Positions 27,252-36,153 are shown, numbered from the stretch's first letter. The stretch: DNA of 64,000 nucleotides from Hyphomonadaceae bacterium (GCA_019753175.1 JAIELK010000006.1:62001-126000), one strand, 5' to 3'. Program-made: numbers and translations. The notes: generated from the letters alone by a model not told the origin.

Positions 27252-28277
27252 ATGAGCGCTTCCACGGGCGGCCTGACCTATCGCGACGCCGGCGTCGACA
27301 TCGACGAGGGCGAACGGCTGGTCGAACTGATCAAGCCGGCGGCCAAGTCCACCGCCCGCCCCGGTGCGGAGGCGGCGCTCGGCGGCTTTGCGGCGGTGTT
27401 CGATCCCAAGGCGGCGGGCTTCAAGGACCCGATCTTTCTGGCCACCACCGACGGGGTCGGCACCAAGCTCAGGATCGCCATCGAGAGCGGGCGCCACGAC
27501 ACGGTCGGCATCGATCTGGTCGCGATGTGCGTGAACGATCTCTCGGCCCAAGGCGCCGAACCGCTGATGTTCCTCGACTATTACGCCACCGGCAAACTCA
27601 ACGCCGATGAAGCCGCCGCCGTGGTGCGCGGCATCGCCGAGGGCTGCCGGCAAGCCGGTGCTGCGCTCGCCGGCGGCGAGACCGCCGAGATGCCGGGCAT
27701 GTATGCGAAGGGCGATTACGATCTCGCCGGTTTCGCCATCGGCGCGGCCGAGCGCGGCACGCTCTTGCCGCGCGTCGACGAGATGGCCGCTGGCGACGCG
27801 ATCGTGGGCATCGCTTCGAGCGGCCCCCACTCGAATGGCTATTCGTTGGTTCGAAAAATCGTCGAACGCTCAGGCCTTGGCTGGGACGCGCCGGCGCCGT
27901 TCGCAGCCAACGTCTCCTTAGCCGAAGCGCTGCTCACGCCGACACGCATCTATGCGCGCGCGCTGAAACCCGTGTTCGCGGCGAAGCGCGCCAAGGGCGC
28001 GGCGCACATCACCGGCGGCGGCCTGGTCGAGAATACGCCGCGCGCGCTGCCCGACCATCTTGTACCAGAATTTGACTGGAGTGCGTGGACGCGCCCGGCG
28101 GTATTCCAATGGCTGCAGCATGCCGGCGCCGTGCCCGAAGACGACATGCGCCGCACGTTCAATCTCGGAATTGGCTTCGTGCTGATCGTCGCGCCGGAGA
28201 ACGCGGAACGCGTGATTGAATTGGTCAACGCCGGCGGAGAACGCGCGTTTGTGGTTGGCGTGTTGCGCGATGCGTGA
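27252..28277 (+). CDS. purM: Phosphoribosylformylglycinamidine cyclo-ligase (AIR synthetase)
   Basis: A 341-residue PurM that closes the imidazole ring of purines (FGAM + ATP to AIR). It shows [15 protein letters not shown] at the start, [51 protein letters not shown] and [13 protein letters not shown], all family hallmarks. The frame is open further upstream, but ATG 27252 starts right at the conserved region. purN follows after a palindromic repeat region, the usual purM-purN pairing. Confidence 0.96.
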   Translation: MSASTGGLTYRDAGVDIDEGERLVELIKPAAKSTARPGAEAALGGFAAVFDPKAAGFKDPIFLATTDGVGTKLRIAIESGRHDTVGIDLVAMCVNDLSAQGAEPLMFLDYYATGKLNADEAAAVVRGIAEGCRQAGAALAGGETAEMPGMYAKGDYDLAGFAIGAAERGTLLPRVDEMAAGDAIVGIASSGPHSNGYSLVRKIVERSGLGWDAPAPFAANVSLAEALLTPTRIYARALKPVFAAKRAKGAAHITGGGLVENTPRALPDHLVPEFDWSAWTRPAVFQWLQHAGAVPEDDMRRTFNLGIGFVLIVAPENAERVIELVNAGGERAFVVGVLRDA

Positions 28278-28289
28278 GGCGCCAACTCT

Positions 28290-28328
28290 CCCCTCCTCCC
28301 CTGCGGAGGAGGGGCAGGGGAGGAGGGG
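28290..28328. repeat. REP-like palindrome between purM and purN
   Basis: A perfect 15-bp inverted repeat (28290-28304 with 28314-28328) of C/T-rich versus G/A-rich sequence with a 9-base loop. The style matches interspersed palindromes common in alphaproteobacterial intergenic DNA. Confidence 0.75.
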
Positions 28329-28378
28329 CGTTCCAACGCGCCACCGTCGGCGCTGTGGCCGCGCCCCTCACCCCCTTA

Positions 28379-28403
28379 CCCCCTCTCCGCAAGGGAGAGG
28401 GGG
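28379..28403 (+). promoter_or_regulatory. Hairpin that contains the purN ribosome binding site
   Basis: A perfect 10-bp inverted repeat (28379-28388 with 28394-28403, loop GCAAG) ends one base before the purN ATG. The only Shine-Dalgarno-like bases (GGAG at 28394-28397) are inside the 3' arm, so folding would hide the site. It resembles a second REP-type palindrome rather than a known riboswitch. Confidence 0.6.
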
Positions 28404-28988
28404 ATGACCCCTAAACGCACCGCCATCCTCATCTCCGGACGCGGCAGCAACATGCGCGCGCTGATCGAGGCCGAGCAGGACACCTACGAGGTCGTGCTCG
28501 TCATCTCCAATCGGCCTGACGCGCCGGGCTTGGACGTAGCGCGCGCGCTCGGCGTTGAAGGGCTCGCCATCGATCACAAACCGTTCGGAGCGGACCGCGA
28601 AGCGTTCGAGCGCGCGGTCGACGCAGCGTTGCGCGCGCGCGACGTCGAGCTTGTCGCGCTTGCCGGCTTCATGCGGGTGCTGACGCCCACCTTCGTGCGC
28701 CGCTGGCAGGGGCGCCTCGTCAACATCCACCCCTCGCTGCTGCCGAAATATCCGGGCACGCGAACGCACGCACGCGCGCTCGAAGCGGGCGATGCTGAAC
28801 ACGGCTGCACCGTGCATCTCGTCACCGAAGAGATCGACGCCGGCGAAATTCTGGGACAGGCGCGCATGCCGATCCTGGCCGGAGACACGCCGGAAACGCT
28901 GGCCGCGCGCGTGCTGCAGCTTGAGCACGCGCTCTACCCGCGCTGCCTCGCTGACTACGCATGCGAACGTTTGCGTGGGGGGCCATAA
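28404..28988 (+). CDS. purN: Phosphoribosylglycinamide formyltransferase
   Basis: A 194-residue PurN that transfers a formyl group from 10-formyl-THF to GAR. It begins KRTAILISGRGSNMRALI, has ALAGFMRVLTPTFV, the catalytic HPSLLPKYPGTRTHARAL segment with the Asn-His pair in NIHPS, and GCTVHLVTEEIDAGEIL with the essential Asp. Its start codon directly follows a palindrome that supplies the ribosome binding site. Confidence 0.95.
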   Translation: MTPKRTAILISGRGSNMRALIEAEQDTYEVVLVISNRPDAPGLDVARALGVEGLAIDHKPFGADREAFERAVDAALRARDVELVALAGFMRVLTPTFVRRWQGRLVNIHPSLLPKYPGTRTHARALEAGDAEHGCTVHLVTEEIDAGEILGQARMPILAGDTPETLAARVLQLEHALYPRCLADYACERLRGGP

Positions 28989-29037
28989 GACGAGCCAGAA
29001 TGTGAAGAGCGCTCGTGCTCCCCCGCGAGGGGCAGCT

Positions 29038-29064
29038 GTCATCCTGAGCTTGTCGAAGGATGAC
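29038..29064. repeat. Short interspersed palindrome after purN
   Basis: A 27-base unit with GTCATCC at one end and GGATGAC at the other around a TGAGCTTGTCGAA core. This TCATCCTGAGCTTGTCGAAGG-type sequence is a widespread intergenic repeat in many bacterial genomes (recognised from general knowledge). Only one copy is in the window. Confidence 0.6.
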
Positions 29065-29129
29065 TGAGGGGGCGACGCCGCGCGCGGATTGATCGCGCTC
29101 TTATCCGCCCCCAACTTGATCCATCGTAC

Positions 29130-29560
29130 ACTCACCGCACCGTTTCCGCTTGAAGGGCAGTTGGCCGCTGTTCAGCCGATGCGAGAAACGGGGTGACGAG
29201 CGCGCGGCGCGGGTCCGTGACAACGGAGAAGCGCCGAAACCCTCGGGAATGCGGCAGGGGCCGCCAACCGCGGGAGGACGAACCGAGGCCTTGTGAACAG
29301 ACAAGGCTCGCGCGCCGCCGGGGGAACGTACAAGGGTGCGAAAGACCGCCCCGTGACGTCCCGGCGCAGAACGGTTCACGGGGGCGCGAGGGGTTTCGCG
29401 TCTTTTCCGCGCTGCGCAAGCGGCGCTCTGCGACGCGACATCATCGCGTCCCCGCCCTTCGTTCGAGCGGAGGGAGAAGAGAACAAGGTCCTCTCAGAGG
29501 TCGGTCTGGGAGCGTGCGAGCGGCTGCGCGTTGCCCTGTCCCAATCCGGCGAGACGAAGC
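29130..29560 (+). other. Structured non-coding region, possible RNA
   Basis: The 612 bases between purN and the methyltransferase hold no convincing gene. Frames are open on both strands, but their translations are Arg/Pro/Gly-rich without family features. Several perfect hairpins can be read: CCGTTTC 29140-29146 with 29185-29191, GCCTTGT 29288-29294 with 29301-29307, and GACGCGA 29432-29438 with 29444-29450. It matches no RNA family I know (tested by eye against RNase P, tmRNA, 6S, SRP, ZTP). The strand is uncertain. Confidence 0.25.
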
Positions 29561-29600
29561 GCAGAGGCGGCGCTATATCCCGGCGACACAGGAGCGCCCC

Positions 29601-30410
29601 ATGGCAGATCGCGACTACGTTCTCGGCACCCACGACGATGAGATCTATCGCCTCGGCTTTCAGCACCGGGTCTGGCGTCCGCGCGCGCTCGACGCCTGGA
29701 CGCGCGCGCGCATCGGCGACGGCTCGACAGTGATTGATTTCGGCGCCGGGCCAGGCTTCGCCACCATGGACTTGGCCGAAATCGTCGGGCCAACCGGCAA
29801 GGTCTTTGCGCTCGAGCGCTCCCGCCGCTTTCTCGATACGCTGGAAGCGCAGGCGAAAGCGCGCGGCTTCAGCCAAGTCGAAGCGCACGAAGTCGACATC
29901 ATGACCGACGCACTCAAGGTGTCGAACGCCGACGCGGCCTGGGTGCGCTGGGTGTTCGCCTTCCTGCCCGATCCAAAGCTGGCGCTGAAGAAGCTCGTCG
30001 ACGCGCTCAAACCCGGCGGCGCGCTGGTAATCCACGAATACATCGACTACCAGACCTGGCGGCTGTCGCCGCGCGCGCCGAATTTCGAGCGTTTTGTCGC
30101 CGAAGTGGTGGCCAATTGGCGCGGCTCGGGCGGCGAGCCCGATATTGGCCGCGACCTGCCCGCCTGGCTGATCGAGTTCGGCCTCAAGCTCGAGAGCTTC
30201 AAGCCGCATGTCGATATCGTGTCGAAGGACGACAATGTCTGGCGCTGGCCGATTGGTTTTTTCGACATCCATATCGACCGGCTGCTTGAACTCAACCGGA
30301 TCACGCCGCAAACGGCGCGCGAGATGCGCGAGGAATTCGCGCGCGTCTCCGCGCAGCCCGGCACGCTGATGGTGACGCCCCTGGTGATCGAGATCATCGC
30401 GCGCAAATAG
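29601..30410 (+). CDS. SAM-dependent methyltransferase
   Basis: A 269-residue class I methyltransferase. Motif I is VIDFGAGPGFATMDLAE (about 36-52), followed by the acidic end of strand 2 (ALERS), AHEVDIM, the motif-IV-like WVRWVFAFLPDP, and LKPGGALVIHEY. The substrate is unknown; the fold is of the UbiE/small-molecule type. ATG 29601 has AGGAG 7 bases upstream and begins just before the domain; the much longer upstream extension in the same frame is not credible protein. Confidence 0.85.
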   Translation: MADRDYVLGTHDDEIYRLGFQHRVWRPRALDAWTRARIGDGSTVIDFGAGPGFATMDLAEIVGPTGKVFALERSRRFLDTLEAQAKARGFSQVEAHEVDIMTDALKVSNADAAWVRWVFAFLPDPKLALKKLVDALKPGGALVIHEYIDYQTWRLSPRAPNFERFVAEVVANWRGSGGEPDIGRDLPAWLIEFGLKLESFKPHVDIVSKDDNVWRWPIGFFDIHIDRLLELNRITPQTAREMREEFARVSAQPGTLMVTPLVIEIIARK

Positions 30411-30470
30411 CGCATTCACATAGTGACGCGACGCGTGCACACTGCGCCCTGTTGCACACGGAGTATGACG

Positions 30471-30587
30471 ATGGCCAAGAAACCCGCTGGCGGCCCCGCG
30501 CCGACTCAGACCGGAACGACGAAAAAGCCCGCAGGCGGTTCCAAGGCCAATCCGACGCCCGCAGCCCCCGCAAAGAAGAAGAAGTAG
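30471..30587 (+). CDS. 38-residue basic Pro/Ala/Lys-rich peptide
   Basis: A small frame starting ATG 30471 (GGAG 7 bases upstream; an ATG two codons earlier is also in frame) encodes a low-complexity peptide with two copies of KKPAGG and a KKKK end. It has no hydrophobic part. Composition recalls tails of histone-like or nucleic-acid-binding proteins. I believe similar short peptides occur in related genomes but cannot verify that here. It is convergent with ndk, 6 bases apart. Confidence 0.5.
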   Translation: MAKKPAGGPAPTQTGTTKKPAGGSKANPTPAAPAKKKK

Positions 30588-30593
30588 TCGCGC

Positions 30594-31016
30594 TTAGCCG
30601 ACGATTTCTTGGTCGTTGAAGAAGAAGCGAATCTCGCGCTCGGCGTTTTCCAGGCTGTCGGAGCCGTGCACGGAATTGGCTTCAATCGACTCGGCGAATT
30701 GCTTGCGGATCGTGCCCTCGGCCGCGTTGGCGGGATTGGTCGCGCCCATCACATCGCGATACTTCGCCACCGCGTCTTCGCCTTCCAGCACTTGCACGAC
30801 CACCGGGCCGGAAATCATGAACGTCACCAGGTCGCGGAAGAACGGCCGCTCCTTGTGGACGGCGTAGAAGCCCTCGGCTTGGCCTTCCGACAGCCAGATT
30901 CTCTTCTGCGCGACGATGCGGAGGCCCGCGCCTTCGATGACGGCGTTGATGGCGCCGGTCAAGTTGCGCTTGGTCGCGTCGGGCTTGATGATCGAGAGCG
31001 TGCGTTCGGCGGCCAT
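30594..31016 (-). CDS. ndk: Nucleoside diphosphate kinase
   Basis: A 140-residue NDK that balances nucleoside triphosphates by a phospho-His intermediate. It shows [13 protein letters not shown] at the N-terminus, the catalytic His117 in NSVHGSDS, and [14 protein letters not shown]. Length and motifs are those of the standard tetrameric bacterial enzyme. Confidence 0.97.
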   Translation of the reverse strand: MAAERTLSIIKPDATKRNLTGAINAVIEGAGLRIVAQKRIWLSEGQAEGFYAVHKERPFFRDLVTFMISGPVVVQVLEGEDAVAKYRDVMGATNPANAAEGTIRKQFAESIEANSVHGSDSLENAEREIRFFFNDQEIVG

Positions 31017-31107
31017 AGAAGTCGGACTCCTGGGAGGAAAGGCGGGCGGTCTATAGCCGCCACCGTCGGGGACGCCAAGGGCGCACGCTTGGTCCGTCCT
31101 GTGACGA

Positions 31108-31407
31108 CTAGAAGCAGCTTAGCGACGAAACCCGGCCGTCGGTATCGGTGATGATGTTGAGACGATCGGCGCGGAAGTCTTGGGTCACCATCATGTCGGG
31201 CGTGATAATCCGGGCGCCTTCGGGCAGCGTCGTCTGATCGATCTCGGAGGCTGGCGTGCCGAGCAAATAGTCAAAGGCCGAGGCGCCGCAGATGTCCTGG
31301 CGCGTCGCCTCCTCGGCCGTCTCCGGCGCAGGGTCGCCCACCGCTTGATCCTGTGGCGCGCAGGCGAGCAACCCCGCCGCCGCCATCGCCAATAGTGCAG
31401 CCCGCAT
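31108..31407 (-). CDS. I78-family protease inhibitor-like lipoprotein (copy 2)
   Basis: A 99-residue lipoprotein: signal peptide with LLAC lipobox (Cys16), an acidic linker, then an I78-type inhibitor domain: [28 protein letters not shown], and the C-terminal [18 protein letters not shown] with its Cys pairing the earlier one. I78 inhibitors block serine proteases. It is in tandem with a related gene 11 bases upstream. Confidence 0.8.
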   Translation of the reverse strand: MRAALLAMAAAGLLACAPQDQAVGDPAPETAEEATRQDICGASAFDYLLGTPASEIDQTTLPEGARIITPDMMVTQDFRADRLNIITDTDGRVSSLSCF

Positions 31408-31418
31408 GCTCTCCTCCC

Positions 31419-31736
31419 TCAGCCGCAGCGCAGCCCCGCCACGCTGCCGTCCGGACCCAGTAACACGTTCAACCGGTTGGCGTGATAATCCATCGTCACC
31501 ATGCAGTCATGGCAGACGACACGCGTGCCCGCCGGCAGTGCGGCCACATCGATGCCTGAGCCCTGCGCGCCGATCAGACCACGATGCGCCTCCAAGCCGC
31601 ACGTGTCTGGCGGGGGGCGGCTGATCGCTTCGCGTTGCTGCTGGTTCGCCATGCGCTCAAGGTCTCGATAGGTCGCCGGCTGACTGGTGCACGCCGCCAA
31701 CAGCGCCAAGGCAACGCCTGCAACGATACGCTTCAT
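31419..31736 (-). CDS. I78-family protease inhibitor-like lipoprotein (copy 1)
   Basis: A 105-residue lipoprotein of the same type as its neighbour: lipobox LLAAC (Cys16), a short spacer, then TCGLEAHRGLIGAQGSGIDV, LPAGTRVVCHDCMVTMDYHANRLNV and GPDGSVAGLRCG. It has an extra CHDC motif that the second copy lacks. The ATG at 31736 overlaps the holC stop (ATGA), so it is translated after holC. The two copies differ enough to have separate targets or to be an old duplication. Confidence 0.8.
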   Translation of the reverse strand: MKRIVAGVALALLAACTSQPATYRDLERMANQQQREAISRPPPDTCGLEAHRGLIGAQGSGIDVAALPAGTRVVCHDCMVTMDYHANRLNVLLGPDGSVAGLRCG

Positions 31737-32176
31737 GCCTGTTTCTCCCAGCGGCCGCTCTCGGTTTCGCGCCAATAAGACGCCGCGAGGCCGGCAGCCT
31801 TCGCTTCCTTCCAACGCGATCGCGCCATTTGCGTGGCGTGCTCGTCACGCCCGTCGAACATCAGGCAGGCGCGTTCGAAAGGTGAAAGGTCGCCGGGTTC
31901 GGCGCCGTCGATCAGGAACAGCGCTTGCGCGTCATTGGGATTGCCGCCATCGGTCGTGAGCCAAACCGGATTGCGTTTGGGGTCGCCGTCGCGCGCATGC
32001 GGCACAAAGCTGTCATCGCGAAAGGTCCAAATTGCGTCATCCAGATGCGCGAGCCGCTCAGGTGAAGCGCCGCGCACCAGCGCCCGCCAGCCGCGTTGCA
32101 GGCATTTCTCCAGCAACGGCGGCAGCGCGCGCTCAAGCTCACTGCGTTCGAGGTGGTAGAACCAGAGTTCAGCCAT
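31733..32176 (-). CDS. holC: DNA polymerase III subunit chi
   Basis: A 147-residue HolC, which links the clamp loader to SSB. It shows WFYHLERSELERALPPLLEKCLQRGWRALV, DDAIWTFRDDSFVPHARDGD, NPVWLTT and FLIDGAEPGDLSPFERACLMFDG, all typical. The stop codon of pepA and the start codon of holC share one base (TGATG), and holC overlaps the downstream lipoprotein gene by 4 bases. Confidence 0.93.
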   Translation of the reverse strand: MAELWFYHLERSELERALPPLLEKCLQRGWRALVRGASPERLAHLDDAIWTFRDDSFVPHARDGDPKRNPVWLTTDGGNPNDAQALFLIDGAEPGDLSPFERACLMFDGRDEHATQMARSRWKEAKAAGLAASYWRETESGRWEKQA

Positions 32177-33669
32177 CAGTCCTCAAACTTGCTCGCGACC
32201 AAGCGATTGAGCAGCCGTACGCCGTAGCCAGTGGCCCAATTCGGCGAGAGCGGATCTTCATACGGGCCGGGCTTCCAGGCTGTGCCGGCGATGTCGATGT
32301 GCGCCCAAGGAACGCCATCCTTGACGAAGCGCTTGATGAATTGCGCGCCCACGATCGAACCCGCGACTGGCTTGCCGGAGATGTTCTTCATGTCGGCGTT
32401 CGGCGAGTCGATCAGCTTGTCGTAGCCGGCGCCAAGCGGCATGCGCCACACCGCCTCGCCTTCGGCCAACCCCGCCGCGACGATCGCGTTGGCGAGGTCT
32501 TCGTCGTTGGCGTAGAGGCCGGCGTGCTCGTGGCCGAGCGCCACGATCACCGCGCCGGTCAGCGTCGCAAGATCGATCACCGCCGCGGGCTCGAACTTGT
32601 CCTGCGCGTACCAGACCGCGTCAGCCAGGATGAGGCGTCCTTCCGCGTCGGTGTTGAGCACTTCGATGGTCTGGCCGGACATCGTCGTGACGATGTCGCC
32701 GGGGCGCTGCGCGTTCGCCCCCGGCATGTTCTCGACCAGCGCCACTACGCCGACGACGTTGGCCTTCGCCTTGCGCAGCGCCAGCGCTTTCATCGCGCCG
32801 GCGACCGCCGCGGCCCCGCCCATGTCGCCCTTCATCTCGTCCATGCCAGCGGCGGGCTTGATCGAGATGCCGCCGGTATCGAAGGTGACGCCCTTGCCGA
32901 CCAGCGCGACGGGCTTGCCGCCCTTCGCGGTCGAGCCGGTCCACTTCATGGTGACCAACCGCGCCGGGCGCGCCGATCCCTGGGCAACGCCAAGCAGCGC
33001 GCCCATGCCGAGCCTTTCCATGGTCGTTGGATCGAGCACTTCGACTTCGACGCCGAGCGTCTCGAGATCGCGCAACCGTTCCGCGAAACTCTCCGGGAAA
33101 AGGATGTTCGCGGGTTCGCTGACCAAGTCGCGGGCGAAGAACACGCCGTCGACGATCGCGCCGTCTTTCTCGGCGCGAGCGCGCGCCGCCGCAGTGCCGT
33201 CGGTCATCACCTCGACAGCCGAGAGACTCGGCGTCTGATCGGGTTTCAGCTTGGTGCGATAGCTGTCGAAACGATAGGCCGCGAGGCGCGCCCCCAGGGC
33301 GGCGTGCGCGCCCGATTCTGCTTTGGATACATTTGGCAGGCCGTCGGGCTGCAGCACCAGTTTCTCCGCGCCCGACGTCAGGGTTCTGCGCACGGCGTGC
33401 CCAGCCCAACGCTCGACCGTCATGGCGTCGGCGGCGTCGAGTTTGCCCACGCCAATGACGAGCGCCCGGGCGAAGTCCAACCCTTCCGGCGCCAGAACGT
33501 CCACCACCGACCCGGCTGATCCGTTGAAACGGACCGCCTTCATGGCCTTGGCGAGACGCCCGCCGCTGGCTGCGTCGAGCGCCTGGCCGGCAGGCATCAA
33601 CTGACCGCCGTCGCTCGCCATGACGGCCACAACATCGCCGCTGCCAGCCGTGACAAAACTAACCTTCAT
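32176..33669 (-). CDS. pepA: Leucyl aminopeptidase (M17)
   Basis: A 497-residue cytosolic M17 metallo-aminopeptidase removing N-terminal residues from peptides. The C-terminal catalytic half has VGKGVTFDTGGISIKP with the metal-binding Lys and Asp, MKGDMGGAA, and NTDAEGRLILAD, which carries the second metal site and catalytic Arg. The N-terminal half is the usual variable domain. The pepA-holC order is typical of alphaproteobacteria. It is divergent from lptF across about 150 bases that must hold both promoters. Confidence 0.95.
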   Translation of the reverse strand: MKVSFVTAGSGDVVAVMASDGGQLMPAGQALDAASGGRLAKAMKAVRFNGSAGSVVDVLAPEGLDFARALVIGVGKLDAADAMTVERWAGHAVRRTLTSGAEKLVLQPDGLPNVSKAESGAHAALGARLAAYRFDSYRTKLKPDQTPSLSAVEVMTDGTAAARARAEKDGAIVDGVFFARDLVSEPANILFPESFAERLRDLETLGVEVEVLDPTTMERLGMGALLGVAQGSARPARLVTMKWTGSTAKGGKPVALVGKGVTFDTGGISIKPAAGMDEMKGDMGGAAAVAGAMKALALRKAKANVVGVVALVENMPGANAQRPGDIVTTMSGQTIEVLNTDAEGRLILADAVWYAQDKFEPAAVIDLATLTGAVIVALGHEHAGLYANDEDLANAIVAAGLAEGEAVWRMPLGAGYDKLIDSPNADMKNISGKPVAGSIVGAQFIKRFVKDGVPWAHIDIAGTAWKPGPYEDPLSPNWATGYGVRLLNRLVASKFED

Positions 33670-33817
33670 GCCTGCTCCGGTTCAAACTGCTGGTGTTCGC
33701 GGGCTGACCCGCCCGCTTCATTCAAAGACGGCGCAGTGGTAGCCATGCGCGGGCCGATTGAAAAGCTGACCCCTGCGGTTAGGAAGGCGCGCCCGCGGCG
33801 GCAGCTAAAGGAACGCG

Positions 33818-34948
33818 ATGAACACCATTTCCGCCTACGTGTTCCGCCAGGCGCTCGGCCCGCTGCTGGCGATCCTCGGCGCCCTCGCCGCCATCGCCAT
33901 CTTGACCCAAGGCCTCAACCAGCTCGAGATCATCATCACCAATCGCAATGCGGGATTGGCCTTCGCCTGGGTCACGGTGCTGGCGCTGCCGCAACTGATC
34001 TCCCTCATTCTGCCGATCGCCGTGTTTATCGCCGTTGTGGTGGCGCTAAACCGCATGCACCGCGAGAGCGAGGTTGCGGTGCTCTATGGCGCGGGCGTTT
34101 CGCGCCAGCACCTCTCGCGTCCGCTGATCCAACTCGCGACGCTGGCGGCGCTGGCTCATCTTGCCATCAACGTCACCATACAACCGGCCGCGTTCGCTGA
34201 ACGGCGCGAGGTGCTCTACTCGTTGCGCACTGACGTCGCCGCGAGCCTCGTCACCGAGGGCGCGTTCACGTTTCCTGACGACGATCTCACGCTCTACGCG
34301 CGCGAACGCGCCGGCAATGGCGAACTGCGTGACCTGCTGATCAATGACGCTCGCGCAAGCCCCGCCATCACCTACACCGCTCGAGCAGGTGCGATCGTCA
34401 CGATCAACGGCGCGCCCGCCATCGTGATGCGTGACGGCCAGGTGCAGCGGCAGGCAGAGGACGGCGCCGTCGACGTGCTCGACTTCGACCGTTACGTCCT
34501 GCAGATGGGCGAGGTTTTTGAAGGGCCAGAGTTGTTCTTCTTGAAAGCATCTGACCGCACCCTGCATCAACTTTTCTTTCCCGACCTGACCGCTCATTAT
34601 GATCAACGAAACGTCGGTCGCTTCCTTGCCGAAGCGCATGCCCGATTGTCGGCGCCGCTTCTCAACATCGCCATGGCGATGATCGGAATCTGCGGCGTTC
34701 TGCTGGGCGAATTCAGCCGCCAGGGATATGGACGCCGCATCGTTGTCGCGTCGGTGTGGGCGCTGCTGCTGCGCTTGCTTTCGCTGGCCGCTGGGGCCGC
34801 CGCCGTTGAAGATCCGAGCCTCAATGCGGTCCAGTACGCCGTGCCGATCGGAGCGATCTTGATCGCTGGCGCAATGCTCGGCGGCAAACGCGCACGCAAG
34901 CGCCGTCATTCGATCGGACCTTCCGTGCTGACGGAGGCGCGCGCATGA
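33818..34948 (+). CDS. lptF: LPS export ABC permease LptF
   Basis: A 376-residue inner-membrane permease of the LPS extraction complex LptB2FG. Three N-terminal helices (about 11-125), a periplasmic jellyroll domain (about 130-265) and three C-terminal helices (about 285-355) are seen, as is ESEVAVLYGAGVSRQHL, the coupling helix that contacts LptB. An AAAGGAA site precedes the ATG. It overlaps lptG by 4 bases. Confidence 0.93.
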   Translation: MNTISAYVFRQALGPLLAILGALAAIAILTQGLNQLEIIITNRNAGLAFAWVTVLALPQLISLILPIAVFIAVVVALNRMHRESEVAVLYGAGVSRQHLSRPLIQLATLAALAHLAINVTIQPAAFAERREVLYSLRTDVAASLVTEGAFTFPDDDLTLYARERAGNGELRDLLINDARASPAITYTARAGAIVTINGAPAIVMRDGQVQRQAEDGAVDVLDFDRYVLQMGEVFEGPELFFLKASDRTLHQLFFPDLTAHYDQRNVGRFLAEAHARLSAPLLNIAMAMIGICGVLLGEFSRQGYGRRIVVASVWALLLRLLSLAAGAAAVEDPSLNAVQYAVPIGAILIAGAMLGGKRARKRRHSIGPSVLTEARA

Positions 34949-36045
34949 GCTTCCTGTTGTCGCGCGTCGGACGCTATGTCATCGGCCGTGTATTTGGCGG
35001 CGTAACGGTCGCGCTCATCGCGGTACTGGCCTCGATCCTGCTGATCGACATGGTCGAGCAGATGCGCACCGTCGGCACGCGCGCCGAGCTCGGCATGCTT
35101 GAGGCGCTGCGCCTCACTCTGCTCAAGACGCCAACACTGATCGAACAGACGCTGCCCTTCGTCGTGCTTGCAGGCACGATGATGGCGATCATCGGACTGA
35201 ACCGATCGAGCGAGCTGGTGGCGCTTCGGGCGGCGGGCGTTTCTGCGTGGCGCTTCCTGGCGCCCGCCGCTTTCGTCGGCCTAATGCTTGGCGTGCTCGC
35301 CGTTACTCTGCTCAACCCGATTGGCTCGATCCTCTATCGGGCTTTCGAGGCGGAAAAGGAGAACGCGCTCGAGGGGGGCAGCCTCACGCCGGGCGATAAC
35401 GGCGTGTGGATTCGCCAGGGAGACCCCGACGGCCAGGTGGTGATCCACGCCGAGGGCGTCGACCCGAGCGGCACGACGCTCCAGAACGCCACCTTTATGT
35501 TCTTCGAGGTGCAGCAGGGCGTGCTGCGCTTCACGCGGCGAATCCGCGCTGAGGGCGCCGAACTCAAGCCGGGTTTCTGGCAACTCTCCAACTTGGTCGA
35601 AGCGGCGCCGGGCGAGGATCCCCAGCAGGCCACCTATCTGGCCATTCCGACCACGCTCGACGCGACGGAACTCATCAATCGCTTCGTCAACCCCGCGACA
35701 TTGTCATTCTGGGACCTCCCAGGCTTCATCCACGAGGCGAAGTCTGCCGGCTTCTCGCCCACCAGATACGAGCTGAAGTGGCACAGCCTGCTGGCTTACC
35801 CCCTGCTGCTGGCGGTCATGGCCGGGCTCGGGGCGGCTTTCTCCCTGCAGCTTCAGCGGCTTGGAAATCTGGCTCGGTGGGGGGCGGCCGGCGTCGGGGT
35901 GGGTCTGTTCTTGTTCTTTTACGCCCAGCTCGCCGCCGCGTTCGCCATCACGCAGACCGTTCCCCCGATGGTGGCCGCCTGGAGCCCCCCGCTCGCCGGG
36001 CTGTTCATAGCGCTGTCGATCGTGGCCTTTCTTGAGGACGGTTGA
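34945..36045 (+). CDS. lptG: LPS export ABC permease LptG
   Basis: A 366-residue partner of LptF with the same plan: three helices, a periplasmic beta domain (about 130-260) and three helices. The coupling segment is RSSELVALRAAGVSAWRFL. Its ATG overlaps the lptF stop. LptB is not in the window. Confidence 0.93.
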   Translation: MSFLLSRVGRYVIGRVFGGVTVALIAVLASILLIDMVEQMRTVGTRAELGMLEALRLTLLKTPTLIEQTLPFVVLAGTMMAIIGLNRSSELVALRAAGVSAWRFLAPAAFVGLMLGVLAVTLLNPIGSILYRAFEAEKENALEGGSLTPGDNGVWIRQGDPDGQVVIHAEGVDPSGTTLQNATFMFFEVQQGVLRFTRRIRAEGAELKPGFWQLSNLVEAAPGEDPQQATYLAIPTTLDATELINRFVNPATLSFWDLPGFIHEAKSAGFSPTRYELKWHSLLAYPLLLAVMAGLGAAFSLQLQRLGNLARWGAAGVGVGLFLFFYAQLAAAFAITQTVPPMVAAWSPPLAGLFIALSIVAFLEDG

Positions 36046-36153
36046 GCCGCGCGGGCCACAGCCCACGCAAAGCTGTGCTCCATAGGCGCCCGGCGCTGGA
36101 CGCCCGGCGGGTCAGGCGCTTAGGAATGACCCGGGAGTCGCAGAGGGATGCGA

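Noticed and set aside
27180-27300. Purine (PurR-like) operator or ZTP/guanine riboswitch upstream of purM
   Set aside because: The 84-base region between purM and DUF2066 is too short for a guanine or ZTP riboswitch and shows none of their conserved cores.
32032-33519. 495-codon + strand frame opposite pepA
   Set aside because: Antisense shadow of a well-supported M17 aminopeptidase; no RBS or domain. The same reasoning applied to long antisense frames at 780-1487, 20281-21213, 21954-22652, 25785-26807, 29376-30440, 34046-34909 and 61734-62807.
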